Origin: Gammaproteobacteria bacterium
GTDB lineage: Bacteria > Pseudomonadota > Gammaproteobacteria > Pseudomonadales > Azotimanducaceae
DNA length: 64,000 nucleotides
Assembly: GCA_009840545.1 (NCBI GenBank)
Contig: VXNM01000009.1
Location: 436,559-500,558, forward strand
Direction: 5' to 3'
This document shows positions 34,748 to 43,928 of the stretch, in pieces. Both the position numbers and the translations under genes were made by a program. The notes beneath the pieces are model-generated. The model was given only the letters and a program-made list of their open reading frames with translations, was not told the DNA's origin and made no database searches. The stretch's first letter is position 1. Each line of letters opens with the position of its first letter.

Positions 34748-35851
34748 TTAAATGCCAATGGCGTAACGCTGATAGTTCGCCAATTCGATACGTTGCGGTT
34801 GATCTTCCAAAATAGAAGCATAGCGGTTCGTTGAGTGCTTGTATTGATAGTTTTGTTCCAGAGGATACTTCTGCTGTCTCGCAGCAATTGCAATATCAAT
34901 CAATCTGCAGCTCGTCTCAACGAACTCTTTAGTAAATGGCTCTTTTGCCCATCCCTGCACACCCAGGACCGAATTTCTCCGGTGGAACCCAAAAACAAGC
35001 GTGTAGCGAGGATCAGCCGATGTGTTTGGAAACGATCCATGTACGATTTGTCGATTGCAAATTGCTACGTCGCCCGATTTACACAACATTGGGAGTGCGC
35101 CTTCCAACCTCTCCGATCCCGAGTCTTTCACCATTTGCTTCAAATTAGCTTTTCCATGCTTGTGAGAACCGGGAATCACCCAAAGCGCGTTGCTCGGTGT
35201 GGTCTCTCTCAAATTGAGCATGTAGTTAAATCCATGCGAACCCTGATCCAAATCGGGGTTACTCCAATGGGTTGTGCCATCTTGATGCCACGAAACTGCT
35301 GCCCCCAGTCGAGGTTGTTTGATCCACATGGTTTCTGTAAAGGGAGTGAAGTCTGGCCCGTTGACAGCCTCCGCTAATGAAAGCAATCGCGGGTGTCCAT
35401 AAATTCTCAATGCTGCATCAAGAAATTGCAATATCCCACCAATTTGCAGCAAGACCTCTTTCGGAGAACACTTTGGAGCAGGGGGTTCCGACATCCGTAC
35501 TTGGTAACGTCCACCTCCAACATCCGTCTCGCCGTAAGGATCGGTCAAGGGACGCGCGAAACGAAACAGCGTTCTCTGAGTCTCGTCAAATTCAAGAGGT
35601 CGACCCTGCGAATCGGTGGTAGCACCGGAGGACGAGGGAGATCGTGCAAGCAAGTCCTGGAATTCAGAGTTCAAGTCATCAATCTCCACAGTGGAAACGA
35701 CGTCTTCTAGCACGTAGAAACCATATTTCCAATAGGCATCAGTGATCGCGTGGTCGACGGACCCGTTTCCATTCAAGACAAGCGGACCACGGTTTGGAAG
35801 CGCAAGAGCTTGTCTTCGAGACTCCTCGAGACTCTCTTCGAACTCAATCAT
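34748..35851 (-). CDS. Phytanoyl-CoA dioxygenase (PhyH) family protein
   Basis: 367-residue Fe(II)/2-oxoglutarate oxygenase. The metal-binding triad is visible: His189 and Asp191 in VSWHQDG and distal His271 in IVHGSFPN. The 2-oxoglutarate-binding Arg283 is in RYTLVFGFH. YGFYVLEDVV near the N-terminus and the IPGSHKHG phrase are typical for PhyH. It lacks the signature of ectoine hydroxylase. The substrate is unknown. ATG at 35851 follows AGGA by 8 nt; a TTG at 35866 overlaps the stop of the upstream gene (TTGA) and is an alternative start. Coupled to the PLP-enzyme gene. Confidence 0.88.
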   Translation of the reverse strand: MIEFEESLEESRRQALALPNRGPLVLNGNGSVDHAITDAYWKYGFYVLEDVVSTVEIDDLNSEFQDLLARSPSSSGATTDSQGRPLEFDETQRTLFRFARPLTDPYGETDVGGGRYQVRMSEPPAPKCSPKEVLLQIGGILQFLDAALRIYGHPRLLSLAEAVNGPDFTPFTETMWIKQPRLGAAVSWHQDGTTHWSNPDLDQGSHGFNYMLNLRETTPSNALWVIPGSHKHGKANLKQMVKDSGSERLEGALPMLCKSGDVAICNRQIVHGSFPNTSADPRYTLVFGFHRRNSVLGVQGWAKEPFTKEFVETSCRLIDIAIAARQQKYPLEQNYQYKHSTNRYASILEDQPQRIELANYQRYAIGI

Positions 35852-35862
35852 CACTTCAGTCC

Positions 35863-36798
35863 TCAAAAAGTATTTGGAAAGGACACATTTCCACCGCTCA
35901 ACACAATGCCAATTCTCTTCTTCACCAAGTGGGGATGTCTAATTATTGCGGCCAAGGGGACCGCGCTCGATGGCTCTACCACGATTTTCATGTGTTCCCA
36001 CACCATTCGCGTGGCTTTGGCGATTTCGGACTCTGATGCCAAGGCTATTGTTGTACGCGCTTGATAAAGAATTTCAAAGGTTTGATCCCCCAATGAAGAA
36101 CGCAATCCATCCGCGATGGTGACCGGCTCACGCGGAGATTCACGTCTACCAGTTTTCATGGATTCAAAGGCGTCGTCCGCCAATTCAGGTTCCGCTCCAA
36201 CGACCTCGGCCTGACCTCTCGCTGCGAGGATTGCACCCGATGCAAGACCTCCTCCTCCAACTGGAACCCAGATTTGCTCAAGATTAGCAATTCGGTCCAT
36301 GAGTTCCAATGTTGCAGTTCCTTGCCCAGCAATGATGTGTGGATCGTCGTATGGAGGAATGAAACGAGCATGGTTCTGCTCTAGAAATTCATCAAGTTTG
36401 GTTTCTCGACTCTCAAGTTTGGAACCACAATCTATTAAACGGGCTCCATAGCGTCTCATGGATGCACGTTTGAACTTCGAAGCATCCTTAGGCACAACGA
36501 CATAACAGTCCATGCCACGAAGACTAGCCGCCCAAGCCAATGCAGCACCATGATTTCCCGAGGAGTGCGTTACAACCGCACTTGTATCGTCTTCAATTGA
36601 AAGCACGGCGTTTAGAGCTCCTCGTGCCTTGAACGCACCTACCTTTTGAAAGTTCTCACATTTGAAGAAGAGCTCTGATCCCACCACGTCGTTAAGCGTA
36701 TGGCATGTGAAAACAGGAGTGCGATGAACATATGAGCGAATCCGAGACGCCGCCTCCACAACTGCGTCTTGAGAAAGATCCGTCACTTCGGTTTCCAA
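35863..36798 (-). CDS. PLP-dependent serine racemase / threonine dehydratase-like enzyme
   Basis: 311-residue fold-type II PLP enzyme. Schiff-base Lys57 is in GAFKARGALNAV, the phosphate-contact loop is SSGNHGAALAWAA and the glycine loop is VPVGGGGLASG. ADGLRSSLGDQTF and VEPSSAVPLAAI match serine racemase and threo-3-hydroxyaspartate ammonia-lyase more closely than biosynthetic IlvA. There is no C-terminal ACT regulatory domain. The reaction is probably beta-elimination or racemisation of a hydroxy-amino acid. Its start overlaps the end of glnS by 16 bp and its stop abuts the PhyH start, so the three are likely co-translated. Confidence 0.88.
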   Translation of the reverse strand: METEVTDLSQDAVVEAASRIRSYVHRTPVFTCHTLNDVVGSELFFKCENFQKVGAFKARGALNAVLSIEDDTSAVVTHSSGNHGAALAWAASLRGMDCYVVVPKDASKFKRASMRRYGARLIDCGSKLESRETKLDEFLEQNHARFIPPYDDPHIIAGQGTATLELMDRIANLEQIWVPVGGGGLASGAILAARGQAEVVGAEPELADDAFESMKTGRRESPREPVTIADGLRSSLGDQTFEILYQARTTIALASESEIAKATRMVWEHMKIVVEPSSAVPLAAIIRHPHLVKKRIGIVLSGGNVSFPNTF

Positions 36799-38429
36799 CC
36801 CTCGGACAGTTTTGCTGTCCTGTGAAATATAGGAAGACTGGTTGTAGAAGCCGGGTCGCGAAGGTAGTATCCGATCCGCTCAAACTGAAAGCTAGGTGCG
36901 GTGTGATCCACAACCGCCTTTTCAACCATTCCGTCATAAACAATTCTTGAATCGGGGTTTAATTCGGATTCAAGCTCGTCTCTTCCCGGGATTCGAGTGT
37001 TGAACAATCGATCGTAGTCTCGGATTTGGACTGTGGCAGCATTTTGAGCTGATACGAATTGGATCACTCCCTTGGGTCGAAGCCCGCTTGTATCCTCGCC
37101 ACTCCTCGACTCAGGAAAGTAGCGAGCTCGCAGAGACTCAATTTCGCCATTGTTGTCCCGAATAACTTCCTCGCACTGAATGATGAATGCGTAGCGCAAT
37201 CTAACAATTCCATCTGGAACTAGCCTCTTGTATTTGGGTGGAGGATCTTCCGCGAAGTCTGACCGATCTATGAAGATCGTAGAACCGAAAGTGAGGATTC
37301 GCGACCCCAATTCCTTGTTCTTGGCGTGCCAATTGGCCGACAGTTCAACTTCCTCCCCCTCAAAATTTGTAATGTCGACTCGAAGTGGGTTGCGCAGGGC
37401 CATGCCCCTGGGCGTAGTCTGTTCCAGTTCATTACGGACACAGTAATCGAGCAGTTCAGTCTCCATGAGGTTGTCTTGTTTTGTGACACCGATTCTTCGG
37501 CAAAACTCACGGACAGCCGCTGCAGGGATACCACGATTCCTCAGACCGGCAAGAGTAGGCATTCTCGGGTCGTCCCATGATTCGACGACGCGACTCTGGA
37601 CTAGCTTGTTCAGCACTCTCTTCGACATTAAGGTGTATTCCAAATTCAATCGCGAAAACTCGATCTGAGGAGGATGGAAATTGATGTTTATATTGTCGAG
37701 CACCCAATCGTAAAGCGGCCGATGGTCTTCGAACTCCAGAGTGCAGAGCGAGTGTGTGATTCCCTCCAGCGCATCGCAAATGCAATGTGTGAAGTCGTAC
37801 ATGGGATAGATGCACCAATCCGAACCCGAGCGATGGTGTTCTGCATGTATGATCCGATATAGCACCGGATCTCGCATATTCACGTTGGGCGAACGCATGT
37901 CAATCTTGGCTCGCAAGACACGTGTGCCGTTTTCAAATTCCCCTTTACGCATTCTGCGGAACAAATCCAAGTTCTCTTGAATGGGACGGTTCCGATAAGG
38001 GCTCTCTACTCCCGGTCGACTGAAAGTGCCTCGAGTCTCTCGAATCTCGTCCTGGCTTAAGTCGCAGACAAATGCCTTTTCACGTTCGATCAGCTCTTCA
38101 GCAAACGCATACAGTTGGGGAAAGTAGTCTGATGCAAACGTCAAGTTTTCTTGCCAGTCGAATCCTAGCCAGCGAATGTCTTCTTGAATCGCGGTTACGT
38201 ACTCGGGACTTTCGGTAAGTGGATTCGTATCATCAAAACGCAGGTAGGTTACGCCGTCGAACTCGTTAGCAATACCAAAGTTGAGGCAAATGGACTTCGC
38301 ATGTCCAATATGCAGGTAGCCGTTGGGTTCGGGTGGGAAACGAGTGGTCACGCTGCCTGGGATCCGCTCTGCAGCGATGTCCTCCCGTATCCGATTGCGG
38401 ATGAAGTCACGCAAGTCTTCGTTTTTCAT
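36783..38429 (-). CDS. glnS: Glutaminyl-tRNA synthetase
   Basis: 548-residue class I aminoacyl-tRNA synthetase. The HIGH-type motif is PPEPNGYLHIGH (residues about 32-43) and the KMSKS equivalent is TLMSKRVL. The anticodon-binding beta-barrels fill the C-terminal third (from about NPLRVDI). E. coli GlnS is 554. The ATG at 38429 fits the family start; the frame stays open for 20 codons upstream without similarity. It is divergent from the transglutaminase gene, the starts being only 47 bp apart, so the promoters of the two genes must overlap or lie inside coding sequence. Confidence 0.96.
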   Translation of the reverse strand: MKNEDLRDFIRNRIREDIAAERIPGSVTTRFPPEPNGYLHIGHAKSICLNFGIANEFDGVTYLRFDDTNPLTESPEYVTAIQEDIRWLGFDWQENLTFASDYFPQLYAFAEELIEREKAFVCDLSQDEIRETRGTFSRPGVESPYRNRPIQENLDLFRRMRKGEFENGTRVLRAKIDMRSPNVNMRDPVLYRIIHAEHHRSGSDWCIYPMYDFTHCICDALEGITHSLCTLEFEDHRPLYDWVLDNININFHPPQIEFSRLNLEYTLMSKRVLNKLVQSRVVESWDDPRMPTLAGLRNRGIPAAAVREFCRRIGVTKQDNLMETELLDYCVRNELEQTTPRGMALRNPLRVDITNFEGEEVELSANWHAKNKELGSRILTFGSTIFIDRSDFAEDPPPKYKRLVPDGIVRLRYAFIIQCEEVIRDNNGEIESLRARYFPESRSGEDTSGLRPKGVIQFVSAQNAATVQIRDYDRLFNTRIPGRDELESELNPDSRIVYDGMVEKAVVDHTAPSFQFERIGYYLRDPASTTSLPIFHRTAKLSEGWKPK

Positions 38430-38476
38430 GGTTTCATTGTAGGAATGGCAGGATTCTCGCGAATTCTGTAAATTGA

Positions 38477-39931
38477 ATGCGAACAACACAATTGTTCAGG
38501 TGTTTCTTGACGTCCAGCCCTCGTTTCGCCGGGCTTCGGTCCGTGACATTTTTTGGCATCTGCACATCGATCGTCGCACTTCTTCTAGGTTGCTCCGAAA
38601 CAGGCCAGATTCCGAGCATTGACACGCTCGCACAAGCAAAGTTCACGGAACAGGCTTACGTCATGGAATACAAAGGGACTCCCGTCGGCACTCACATCAC
38701 AGAGGGGGGAGTCAACGAAGAGAACCAGCTGGTCTACACCCACGAATTCACGCTCACATCCATGCGAAACACGACGTTCACGGCGAGGCAAACACTGAGT
38801 TTTTCCGCATCTGCGCCCCACTTGCTTGATCATGCCAAAATCGAGAAATTTGCTTCCAATAGAAGTAGTGCTTACGAAGCACGAAATATTCAGCGAAATG
38901 AATTGGGCTTATCAGCAGAAGGATGGGACTTTCTGTCCAGCAACCTTCCTCACGAATACACGCTTCACCACTACCTGGGAATCGAAAAGTGGCTTCTTGG
39001 TGAAGAGATCGCACTTGGCGACCAGCTCTCTCTACTTACGATTAAGTTGGATCAGCAAGAGTCAGTCGTAGTTGAATGGACTGCCGTACATCTAACAAGT
39101 TCGAGCGTCTTGATTCGATCCTCGCAGGGAATTGAGTCCGAATATGACACCTCACGCTCTATTCCGCAATTAAAGATTTCTCGCCATCCTTCTGGACTGA
39201 CGCTTCGTTACGTTGACAATCTTTCTCAAGTTGACACACCGGCTATCTCTAAACTCGGGAGGCAAGCGACAACTGTTCCTGTTAGCGGAACACTTCCACG
39301 ACCCACCGAACTGTCGTTGCTTGAACTATCGGTTACCTTCGCACAGGGAGATCCCGGACCTTGGCGCGATCTCCTGACTCCATCTGGCACGCTGCTTGTT
39401 GACCACACAACAACCAATGAGTCACATGACGTAGCCCGCCTCTATGATGACTTGCCTGCCGATGGTCGATCCACATCTGAGGAAATTCGCCGCCTCTCCA
39501 TGTCGATAACCAATGGAATCACAAGTGAAGACGAGAAACTCAATGCTATGGTCAAATTCATCCATGACTATGTGAGCTATAACAAATCGGATACTCCTCA
39601 ATCTGTGACTTCCACGTTGCGCAGCAAGACTGGAGATTGTTCGGACATTGCAGACTTGCTAAGCGCATTGGCTGAGGCTTCAGGACTTCAGTCAAGAACT
39701 GTGTACGGACTTGCGTACGACAAGTCTTCGAAGTCGTTTGGGATTCATGCATGGAATCAAGTTCGTTTGCAGGACAATCGCCTGCGCAGCGTCGACCCCA
39801 CCTGGAATCAAACTTATGTGGACGCTACACATATAGAATTTCCTGACGCCTATGCCCATGAAGTGCTAGGCTCACTTGCGCAAATGAAGTTTTCTGTCGT
39901 TCGGTACGAGCACATCGATCCGCAGATCTAG
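38477..39931 (+). CDS. Transglutaminase-like domain lipoprotein
   Basis: 484-residue predicted lipoprotein. A longish N-terminus ends in the lipobox ALLLGC (about Cys39). A beta-rich middle region follows, and then a transglutaminase/papain-like domain in the last 130 residues. The catalytic triad is complete: Cys in SKTGDCSDIADLLSALAEA, His in FGIHAWNQV and Asp in RSVDPTWNQ. Such domains cleave or cross-link amide bonds in the envelope; the target is unknown. An in-frame start further in would shorten the signal peptide. Divergent from glnS. Confidence 0.85.
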   Translation: MRTTQLFRCFLTSSPRFAGLRSVTFFGICTSIVALLLGCSETGQIPSIDTLAQAKFTEQAYVMEYKGTPVGTHITEGGVNEENQLVYTHEFTLTSMRNTTFTARQTLSFSASAPHLLDHAKIEKFASNRSSAYEARNIQRNELGLSAEGWDFLSSNLPHEYTLHHYLGIEKWLLGEEIALGDQLSLLTIKLDQQESVVVEWTAVHLTSSSVLIRSSQGIESEYDTSRSIPQLKISRHPSGLTLRYVDNLSQVDTPAISKLGRQATTVPVSGTLPRPTELSLLELSVTFAQGDPGPWRDLLTPSGTLLVDHTTTNESHDVARLYDDLPADGRSTSEEIRRLSMSITNGITSEDEKLNAMVKFIHDYVSYNKSDTPQSVTSTLRSKTGDCSDIADLLSALAEASGLQSRTVYGLAYDKSSKSFGIHAWNQVRLQDNRLRSVDPTWNQTYVDATHIEFPDAYAHEVLGSLAQMKFSVVRYEHIDPQI

Positions 39932-40008
39932 TGGATTTGGATCCAAGTCTTCCGTAATCCTGTCGAACACCAGAAAAATTGGCTTGTTAGAAACATGGGA
40001 ATCAACAT

Positions 40009-41007
40009 ATGAATTCACGCGAAATACAGCTTACTCGGAGACCGACAGGACTTCCCACGGCCGACGATTTCAAGATTGTCGAAGTAGATCTGCCAAACCC
40101 AAAGGAAGGGGAGGTGTTGGTACAAAACGTGAGCTTGACAGTCGATCCATACATGCGGGGTCGCATGGTTGATCGGCAATCTTATGTACCGGGATTTCAG
40201 CTCAACGAGACTCTGACTGGCGGAGCCATTGGGAGAGTCGTGGAATCGAACCACTCCGATTATCGGGAAGGAGATTACGTCGAGAGTCATCTTGGGTGGC
40301 GCGAAGGGTTTGTGTCCTCGGCGCGAGGATTACGAAAATTAGGAGAACTGAGAGCTCCTGCTTCCGCTTACTTGGGTGTACTTGGAATGCCTGGCATGAC
40401 TGCATATGTTGGATTGCTCGATGTGGGAGAGTTGAAGGAAGGTGAGACAGTCTTCGTTTCCGGTGCGGCCGGGGCTGTGGGAAGTGCAGTAGGACAGATC
40501 GCAAAAATCAAGAATTGCAAGGCTGTAGGAAGCGCAGGATCTGCCGAAAAGGTTCGGCATCTCACCGAGGATCTGGGATTCGACCACGCTTTCGACTATC
40601 ACGACGGACACTTAGAACGCCAAATCCTGACCGGTGCGCCCCAAGGTATCGACGTGTATTTTGACAACGTGGGAGGCAACCATTTGCAAGCTGCTCTTAA
40701 CTGCATGAGACCTAACGGTCGCTTGCCGCTTTGCGGGGCTATCTCACAGTACAACGCAACCGAACCGGTTCCTGGACCAAACAATCTCGCTAACGCGATC
40801 GGATCGCAACTCACCCTGAAGGGCTTCATTGTCTCGAACTACAACGAACGAAGAGCCGACTTTATGCGAGATATGACTGAATGGGTCATCAGTGGTCGAC
40901 TGAAATATCGAGAAACTGTATATGAGGGAATTGAATCAACGCCTGATGCGTTCATCGGATTGTTCACAGGCGCTAATACCGGCAAAATGATCGTCAATCT
41001 CGGATAA
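40009..41007 (+). CDS. NADP-dependent MDR oxidoreductase (CurA / leukotriene B4 dehydrogenase-like)
   Basis: 332-residue zinc-free medium-chain reductase. VDPYMRGRM is the hallmark of the prostaglandin reductase/CurA branch. The nucleotide-binding loop is VSGAAGAVGSAVGQIAK, followed by GFDHAFDYHD and DVYFDNVGGNHLQAAL. These enzymes reduce the C=C bond of alpha,beta-unsaturated aldehydes and ketones. E. coli CurA is 345. No catalytic zinc Cys is present. ATG at 40009. Confidence 0.93.
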   Translation: MNSREIQLTRRPTGLPTADDFKIVEVDLPNPKEGEVLVQNVSLTVDPYMRGRMVDRQSYVPGFQLNETLTGGAIGRVVESNHSDYREGDYVESHLGWREGFVSSARGLRKLGELRAPASAYLGVLGMPGMTAYVGLLDVGELKEGETVFVSGAAGAVGSAVGQIAKIKNCKAVGSAGSAEKVRHLTEDLGFDHAFDYHDGHLERQILTGAPQGIDVYFDNVGGNHLQAALNCMRPNGRLPLCGAISQYNATEPVPGPNNLANAIGSQLTLKGFIVSNYNERRADFMRDMTEWVISGRLKYRETVYEGIESTPDAFIGLFTGANTGKMIVNLG

Positions 41008-41207
41008 GCTCCTGCTTCACACCTTGATATGTTTCGCAAAGTACCAATCCGCGCGATCTTGGACTTGCCAGACTATCGCAATGCATGTGTCTCTATCGAG
41101 ATGGTTCCCGGGCATCACGAACAAACAAAACCAGCGTTGTCTTTCTCATGTCGCCAGCAAACGCATTGAGGACTCAGAGCTTCGTGCTTTAGCAGAGGAC
41201 AACTTCA

Positions 41208-41618
41208 TTGGACCTTGATCTGCTAAGAGTCAAGCTCGGTCCGGTCCTGGATCAGATGCGCAACAACTCCGCAGTTGCCGAATCATTCGTAGACAAGAAT
41301 CGCTACCAACTCTTCCTCTGCACTCTGTGGTCGAACCTAGTACTAGAACCTGAGCAGCTCGATTTAGAAGTCGAAGATCTCGAGCATGTGCTGGACATAG
41401 TGAATGAAGAGGCCAAAAAGATCTTGGGGTACGACGATTCAGTTACGCAGTCGTTTCGGTTCATCTCGAGTCCCGCTGGTGAACAGGAAATGAATCGAGC
41501 CAAACTGCCTCGAAACCATCGCGACATGCTCACATACTTCTCGTCCATGATTCTCGACCCAGAGGGCCACAAGAAATGGATGGAGCAGGTGAAGGAAGAA
41601 AATCCTCGATTTCGGTAG
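41208..41618 (+). CDS. Conserved-looking protein of unknown function
   Basis: 136-residue acidic, soluble protein: LDLLRVKLGPVLDQMRNN, then LWSNLVLEPEQLDLEVEDLEHVLDIVNEEAKKILG, SFRFISSPAGEQEMNRAKL and DMLTYFSSMILDPEGHKKWM. The pattern is helical with no membrane segment. I do not recognise the family. The start is a TTG at 41208 with GAGG about 9 nt upstream. It follows the MDR gene by 200 bp on the same strand. Codon use resembles its neighbours. Confidence 0.6.
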   Translation: MDLDLLRVKLGPVLDQMRNNSAVAESFVDKNRYQLFLCTLWSNLVLEPEQLDLEVEDLEHVLDIVNEEAKKILGYDDSVTQSFRFISSPAGEQEMNRAKLPRNHRDMLTYFSSMILDPEGHKKWMEQVKEENPRFR

Positions 41619-41708
41619 AGCACTTTGTAAGCTCAATGCTTGAACTGTATCCCAGACAAAGGGGCACGCCGCAACACACCCATCGGTGTCAATCAAAGTG
41701 AGAAAGTA

Positions 41709-42083
41709 CTAGTTGCCGGGTTCTTTCTCTTGGCTAAACATGAAGCCGTTATTCTCGGTGTCTGTGAGCATAGCAAGGTAAATTCCTTCGTCACCGCGAT
41801 CCTCAGGTTGCATTCGAACCGCGCCTCCACCTTCAACGACGGCATCGCAGGCTGCCGAAATGTCACCGACTGTAAACGACAGACCTGTCTCTCTAAACTT
41901 TCCATCCCCTCCACCGTGTAGAGCAACCGTCGCGTTGCCCAGGGAGAGCTCGCTCCAAAACGGGGACTGCGTCTGAATTTGCAGCCCAATTGTGTCGCGA
42001 TAGAATTCAATTGCGCGATCCATCTGCTGCGCCGAAATCAAGTATTTGACTCCACGCAGTTCAATTCTCTGACTCGTGCTCAC
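41709..42083 (-). CDS. VOC-family (glyoxalase-like) single-domain protein
   Basis: 124-residue protein with one vicinal-oxygen-chelate unit: QQMDRAIEFYRDTIGLQIQTQSPFW, then VALHGGG, SFTVGDISAACDAVVEGGGAVRMQPEDR and a closing YLAMLTDTENNGFMFSQ. Such short VOC proteins dimerise to build the metal site. GTG at 42083 is chosen because AGGAGG lies about 10 nt upstream; an upstream GTG at 42107 would have no Shine-Dalgarno. Substrate unknown. It is located after the TRAP operon on the same strand (103 bp). Confidence 0.8.
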   Translation of the reverse strand: MSTSQRIELRGVKYLISAQQMDRAIEFYRDTIGLQIQTQSPFWSELSLGNATVALHGGGDGKFRETGLSFTVGDISAACDAVVEGGGAVRMQPEDRGDEGIYLAMLTDTENNGFMFSQEKEPGN

Positions 42084-42186
42084 CGTCGAATCGCCTCCTA
42101 AGGTCACAATTTCTCAGTGCTCATGGTATTGCTTTTGGCTTTGTTCTTGTTTAGTGAAACGCACCAGAAACGACTGTATCCGAACA

Positions 42187-43464
42187 CTAGAAGTGTTGGT
42201 ACCACAAGGACAGCTGAGGAATGTATGTTATGAGAACGAGAACAATTAGAAGTACTCCCATAAACGGCAACGTCGCTCGGTAGAGATCAACAATGGGCTT
42301 GTCAAATCGGTAGCTGGCGATGAACAGGTTCATGCCAATCGGTGGGGTAAAGTAACCGATTTGCATGTTCGCCATGAAGATGATTCCCAAGTGCACAGGG
42401 TGTATACCATAGCCAGCCGCTACCGGAAGCAACAATGGCACCATGATTACAATAGCTGAGAATATGTCCAGTACCGCGCCTAGCGCTAAAAGTACGAGAT
42501 TTAAGAGTATCAGGAAGACAATTGGATTTGAGATCTGTACATTGATAAATTCGAAGAGCTGTTGTGGAATCTGAGCGTCAATGAAGTAGTTTGTGAGTAC
42601 CAGAGCTGATCCCAGTATCAGAATGATGCTCCCCACCATGATCATCGACTCTCTAATGACAGCAGGCAATCGCTTTATCGCTACCTCTTTGTAGAGAAGA
42701 ACTTCCACGATTAGCGCATAGACGGCCGTAATTGCAGCCGCTTCGGAAATCGCGAAGAACCCCGAGTAAATTCCACCCAAAATGACAATCGGCAACGGCA
42801 GTTCCCATCGAGCCGCGACAATCGCTTTCCCAACTTGACGTGCGTTGAACTTGGTCACTGGGATGCTTCTATGTTTTACTGATGCCCAAATCGATAGTGC
42901 GATGATCATTAGAAGAGCAGGAACCAACCCGGCCAAAAAGAGTTCTCGAATCGTGAAGCTCTCTCCAACATTGACTTGTTGAGCAACAATTCCGTAGAGG
43001 ATGAGCGGCACACTTGGTAGGATCAAGAGTCCCAAGCTTCCAGAACTCGTGACGAGTCCCAAGCTAAACCGCTCGGAATAGCCTGATTGAACTAGCATAG
43101 GTAGCAGCAATGCGCCAATAGCGACTATGGTGACGCCCGAAGCTCCTGTCAACGCGGTGAAAATCGCACAGGTAGCAAACCCCACAATCGCCAGTCCCGC
43201 GGGCATCCATCCAAACAATGCACGCATCAAGTCCATAAGGCGTTTAGAAGTGTTCGCTTCGGCGAGTATGTAACCTGCGAAAGTGAACAGAGGAAGTGCG
43301 ACTAGCAGCGGAGTGTCTGCTATGCGATACAACTCGATCCCGATGACAACCAGACTAACATCGGAAGCCAAAAATCCAAGAATCGCTGTGCCCAAAATCA
43401 CGACATATAGAGGTGCTCCACATAGGACCGCAATGAGCAGTGCTGCAAATCCAAGTAAGATCAC
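42187..43464 (-). CDS. TRAP transporter large permease (DctM type)
   Basis: 425-residue membrane protein, the ion-coupled permease of a tripartite ATP-independent periplasmic transporter. It has around 12 hydrophobic helices, with family motifs PLFTFAGYILAEANTSKRLMDLMRA near the start, GASGVTIVAIGALLLPML in the first half and QIGYFTPPIGMNLFIAS near the end. The real start is a GTG at 43464 that overlaps the dctQ stop (GTGA); the frame stays open upstream but inside dctQ. Terminal gene of the TatT-TatP-Q-M set. Confidence 0.94.
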   Translation of the reverse strand: MILLGFAALLIAVLCGAPLYVVILGTAILGFLASDVSLVVIGIELYRIADTPLLVALPLFTFAGYILAEANTSKRLMDLMRALFGWMPAGLAIVGFATCAIFTALTGASGVTIVAIGALLLPMLVQSGYSERFSLGLVTSSGSLGLLILPSVPLILYGIVAQQVNVGESFTIRELFLAGLVPALLMIIALSIWASVKHRSIPVTKFNARQVGKAIVAARWELPLPIVILGGIYSGFFAISEAAAITAVYALIVEVLLYKEVAIKRLPAVIRESMIMVGSIILILGSALVLTNYFIDAQIPQQLFEFINVQISNPIVFLILLNLVLLALGAVLDIFSAIVIMVPLLLPVAAGYGIHPVHLGIIFMANMQIGYFTPPIGMNLFIASYRFDKPIVDLYRATLPFMGVLLIVLVLITYIPQLSLWYQHF

Positions 43465-43928
43465 TTTTCTCGTGGCTTGAACGACTGTATTGCGTGACGT
43501 ACACCCATTGCAAATGCCACGCAAGGAATTACGGAAACAAGAACCCAGGAGGGAATGATTCCAATTCCGGCATTTCGATCCTCAAACTCCCAAACAAGAA
43601 AGTCCCACGAAAAATATGCGACGACAAAGCAGATTAACGAGGCAAACAGGTTAGCGACGGCGTTCAAAACCGGTGACCAATTATCAGGCAGAAGTCTTTC
43701 GATAACGTCGATTCGAATGTGACCACCTTGACCGATCGCTGCTAGCGCACCAACCATGGTGGTCCAAAGAACGGCTGTTCGGACCAACCCGTCGCCCCAG
43801 AGGAAACCGGTTCCGAAAAAGTTTCGTGCAACAACCTGAGCGCATGCCACAAGTAGCATGACGAGAAACAACGTTACGAGAAGACCTGACTCAAACCAAC
43901 GCAGATACTTCAGAATCCTAGTCAGCAT
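43461..43928 (-). CDS. TRAP transporter small permease (DctQ type)
   Basis: 155-residue protein with four hydrophobic helices, as usual for DctQ. QVVARNFFGTGFLWGDGLVR and the GQGGHIRIDVIERLLP loop are family signatures (the latter is the common GxxxHIRxD motif). AAGGAGCA precedes the ATG. Its first 11 bases overlap the binding-protein gene. Confidence 0.92.
   Translation of the reverse strand: MLTRILKYLRWFESGLLVTLFLVMLLVACAQVVARNFFGTGFLWGDGLVRTAVLWTTMVGALAAIGQGGHIRIDVIERLLPDNWSPVLNAVANLFASLICFVVAYFSWDFLVWEFEDRNAGIGIIPSWVLVSVIPCVAFAMGVRHAIQSFKPREK

Noticed and set aside
41029-41169. 46-codon ORF between MDR and the 136-residue protein
   Set aside because: Short, no clear ribosome-binding site and no recognisable motif; could be chance.
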